Origin: Chloroflexota bacterium
Lineage (GTDB): Bacteria > Chloroflexota > Anaerolineae > Anaerolineales > Villigracilaceae
Direction: 5' to 3'
Assembly: GCA_016213105.1 (NCBI GenBank)
Contig: JACRBN010000019.1
Coordinates: 186,001-250,000 of the forward strand
Length of the DNA stretch: 64,000 nucleotides
Made by a program: the position numbers and the translations under genes. The notes under the pieces were generated by a model. That model searched no databases. It had not been told where the DNA came from and saw only the letters and a list, made by a program, of their open reading frames with translations. Below, in pieces: positions 62,178 through 64,000 of the stretch. The first letter of the stretch is position 1. The number at the start of each line of letters is the position of its first letter.

Positions 62178-63212
62178 TTATTGGAATTCCCCCAAAAACG
62201 CCACGACATTATCGCCCAGCGCGTCGTTGTTGTAGCCGCCTTCCATGATGACTGCCGTGGGCAGGCGCAGTTCTGCGATGCGCGCGCCGATCTGGCGGAT
62301 GCCCTCGCGCGTGATGTGGATGCGGCCGAGCGGGTCGTCGGTGTAGATGTCCATGCCGGCCGAGATGACCAGGGCCGTGGGCTGGAACTCGCGGATCAAA
62401 TGCAGCGCATCGTTCAGGGCCGCAAGGTAGGCGTCGTCGCCCGTCCCGGCCGGCAGCGGGAAGTTGTGATGGAAGCCCAGCCCTGCACCCGCGCCGCGCT
62501 CCTCGGCGTAGCCCGCGTAGTAGGGATACTCGAAGGCCGGGTCGGCGTGGAGCGAGATGCTCAACACGTCTGCGCGCTCGTAGAAGATGTCCTGGGTGCC
62601 GTTGCCCGCGTGATAGTCGATGTCGAGTAGGGCTACCTTTCCGTGCGCGCTCAGCCAGTTTGCAGCGATGGCGGCATTGTTGAAGTAGCAATAGCCGCCG
62701 CAGTGTGACCGGCCCGCATGGTGACCGGGTGGGCGGCACAGGGCAAAGGCGGACGAGGCATGGGTGACTTCCTGGGCGGCGGATAGGGCGCAATGGGCGG
62801 AAGCCAGCGCAGCAGCGTAGGTGCCTTCCACGATGGGCGCGCTCAAATCCATCATGTAGTAGCCCGCGCGCCCGAGGATGGATTTCGCGGGATGCGCCTG
62901 TCCGCGCAGGGCGAAGGTGGCGGGCAGCAGCGCGGATTTGTCGTCCGCGCCGGCCACTTCGGGTTCGGCGGCCAGCCAGTCGCCCCAGGCCGCAGCGAGG
63001 AAGTCGACGTAGCCGCGCTCATGCACCGCCAGGATCGGGTCCAGGCCAAAGTCGGCGGGCGGATGCACCTCGGCCCAGTCCGTCTTTTGCAGGGCGGAGA
63101 GAATCCGCGCGGCGCGCTCGGGCGACTCGAAGTTCGGTACGCGCACCCCGCCGTCGAAGACTTCGAAGGCGGGCGCGTGTTGGAAGTGGGTATCGGAGTA
63201 AAATATATTCAT
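62178..63212 (-). CDS. Histone deacetylase superfamily, acetylpolyamine amidohydrolase-like
   Basis: This zinc-dependent deacetylase probably acts on acetylated polyamines or similar small amides in the cytosol. The 344-residue protein has CRPPGHHAGRSHCGGYCYFN with the catalytic histidine pair, LLDIDYHAGNGTQ with zinc ligands, SLHADPAFEYPYYAG typical of acetylpolyamine amidohydrolases, and a second metal-site SAGMDIYTDDPLG. ATG 63212 begins NIFYSDTH. It is the last gene before the divergent nitroreductase, and is not obviously linked to the VWA cluster. Confidence 0.9.
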   Translation of the reverse strand: MNIFYSDTHFQHAPAFEVFDGGVRVPNFESPERAARILSALQKTDWAEVHPPADFGLDPILAVHERGYVDFLAAAWGDWLAAEPEVAGADDKSALLPATFALRGQAHPAKSILGRAGYYMMDLSAPIVEGTYAAALASAHCALSAAQEVTHASSAFALCRPPGHHAGRSHCGGYCYFNNAAIAANWLSAHGKVALLDIDYHAGNGTQDIFYERADVLSISLHADPAFEYPYYAGYAEERGAGAGLGFHHNFPLPAGTGDDAYLAALNDALHLIREFQPTALVISAGMDIYTDDPLGRIHITREGIRQIGARIAELRLPTAVIMEGGYNNDALGDNVVAFLGEFQ

Positions 63213-63257
63213 GGTAAGACCATTTTACCCGCAAGCATCATGGCAATGGAGGATCAC

Positions 63258-63815
63258 ATGGATGTCATTCAAGCCATTCAAGGCAGACACACCGTCAGCA
63301 AGGTCAAGCCCGATGCGCTTCCGCGCGAGATGATCGAGCAGTTACTTCACGCCGCCGCGCAGGCCCCGAACCATCACAAGGTCAGGCCGTGGAGATTCGT
63401 GGTATTGACGGGGGAGGGGCGCGCGCGTTTGGGCGGGGCGATGGCCGCCTCCCAGGGTGAACGTCAGCCCGACCTGCCGCCCGAGGCCCTCGACAAAACC
63501 CGCGCGTTGCCGCTGCGCGCGCCCGTGGTCATCGCCGTGGGTGTGGACAAGCCCACGGAGCCGCGCATCCTCGAGATCGAGAACGTAGCCGCCGCCTCGG
63601 CCGCCTGCCAGAATATGCTGCTGGCCGCGCACGCGCTGGGGTTGGGCGCGATCTGGCGCACGGGCGAGTGGGCGCGCGACCCGCTGGTCAAGCAGTTTCT
63701 GGGCTTCGAGGCCGACCAGCATTTGATCGGCTTCCTCTACGTGGGCTGGCCCGAGTTCGCGGCAGAGTACGCCGAACGGCCAGGTTTCGAGGACCGCACG
63801 GTCTGGATGGAGTGA
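63258..63815 (+). CDS. Small nitroreductase-family oxidoreductase (YdjA-like)
   Basis: This FMN-dependent oxidoreductase of 185 residues has the minimal nitroreductase fold seen in YdjA. It has QGRHTVSKVKPDALPRE, AAAQAPNHHKVRPWRFVVL with the FMN-binding pattern, and AHALGLGAIWRTGEW near the C-terminus. ATG 63258 was chosen over the ATG at 63240 because GGAGG at 63248-63252 precedes it. The natural substrate is unknown. Confidence 0.9.
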   Translation: MDVIQAIQGRHTVSKVKPDALPREMIEQLLHAAAQAPNHHKVRPWRFVVLTGEGRARLGGAMAASQGERQPDLPPEALDKTRALPLRAPVVIAVGVDKPTEPRILEIENVAAASAACQNMLLAAHALGLGAIWRTGEWARDPLVKQFLGFEADQHLIGFLYVGWPEFAAEYAERPGFEDRTVWME

Positions 63816-63821
63816 GATGTT

Positions 63822-63854
63822 GTAGCGCAAGATGCCATCTTGCGCTACTGTTTT
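63822..63854 (+). terminator. Palindromic terminator after the nitroreductase gene
   Basis: GTAGCGCAAGATG and CATCTTGCGCTAC are perfect 13-bp arms around one base, followed by TGTTTT. The GTAG...CTAC ends recall the palindrome inside lysK. Confidence 0.7.
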
Positions 63855-63888
63855 AGGGACATCGCGCTGAGCGAAGCGGGAAATTTTC

Positions 63889-63919
63889 GCTCCTGGCGAA
63901 TCTACGATCCAGCGGGAGC
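63889..63919. repeat. Dispersed palindromic repeat, GCTCCTGGCG type (second copy)
   Basis: It has the same outline as the copy at 2391-2421, with arms GCTCCTGGCG and CCAGCGGGAGC and a changed middle. Confidence 0.6.
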
Positions 63920-63935
63920 GATAATTCAGGGGAAA

Positions 63936-64000
63936 TTATGGTTTCGGTTCGAACACAAATAGCGCGATCTCGCGCCCGGCGCGCAGCCGGTACGCCTCAT
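63936..64000 (-). CDS. C-terminal tail of an unidentified protein (runs off the window)
   Basis: On the minus strand an open frame enters from the right edge and ends at TAA 63938-63936. The visible tail EAYRLRAGREIALFVFEPKP looks protein-like (charged then hydrophobic, ending PKP). Too little is present to identify it. Confidence 0.4.
   Translation of the reverse strand, partial: EAYRLRAGREIALFVFEPKP

Overview
The window looks like a chromosome segment of a GC-rich Chloroflexota bacterium, probably Anaerolineae-like. That guess rests on gene content: a LysW-type amino-acid pathway, citramalate synthase beside leuA, a large MoxR/VWA cluster, and many short palindromic intergenic repeats. No rRNA, tRNA, CRISPR array, transposase or phage gene was recognised. 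Everything was read by eye. RNA pairings were worked out by hand and not computed.

Layout. (1) 1-2142, +: end of a histidine operon, hisA (cut by the window edge), hisF, hisI, hisE. (2) 2485-4005, -: a GT-B-like glycosyltransferase of unknown substrate behind a 30-bp perfect palindrome. (3) 4144-13846: a sugar-use locus. A LacI regulator, a lipoprotein binding protein, two permeases with unusual extra domains and an esterase run leftward. A clan GH-D alpha-galactosidase-like enzyme and galT run rightward. A 32-bp perfect palindrome sits between the divergent promoters. (4) 13946-17280, -: GAF-type sensor kinase and a double-receiver LuxR-type regulator. (5) 17576-22734: glnA, divergent from a glnE-like gene with two ACT domains inserted between its nucleotidyltransferase halves.

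(6) 22765-31264, +: arginine operon argG-argH-lysW-lysX-lysY-lysZ-lysJ-lysK. In front of it is a 34-codon leader peptide with seven Arg codons and a three-state attenuator. (7) 31323-45033, +: branched-chain operon ilvD-ilvB-ilvN-ilvC-leuA-(50-aa ORF)-leuC-leuD-cimA-leuB-ilvE. It has its own 34-codon leader peptide (11 of 12 consecutive residues are Val/Leu/Ile) and a complete 1:2 / 2:3 / 3:4 attenuator, and it ends at a strong terminator. (8) 45079-46443, +: purB, probably leaderless. (9) 46485-62126, -: a MoxR ATPase, a DUF58 protein, two VWA membrane proteins, a Gln-rich membrane protein, an ABC-2-type transporter and two tandem paralogous membrane proteins with an amidotransferase-like domain. 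(10) 62178-64000: acetylpolyamine amidohydrolase-like (HDAC family) protein (-), small nitroreductase (+), and the tail of a further gene (-).

How the parts fit. Most of the window is amino-acid biosynthesis (His, Gln regulation, Arg, Ile/Val/Leu). The two large operons appear to be controlled by ribosome-mediated attenuation, so each senses its own charged tRNA. The Arg leader in front of a LysW-type cluster indicates that this carrier-protein pathway makes arginine here. Several families of small palindromes fill the gaps inside the operons. Two lie in frame inside lysK and one overlaps the end of argH.
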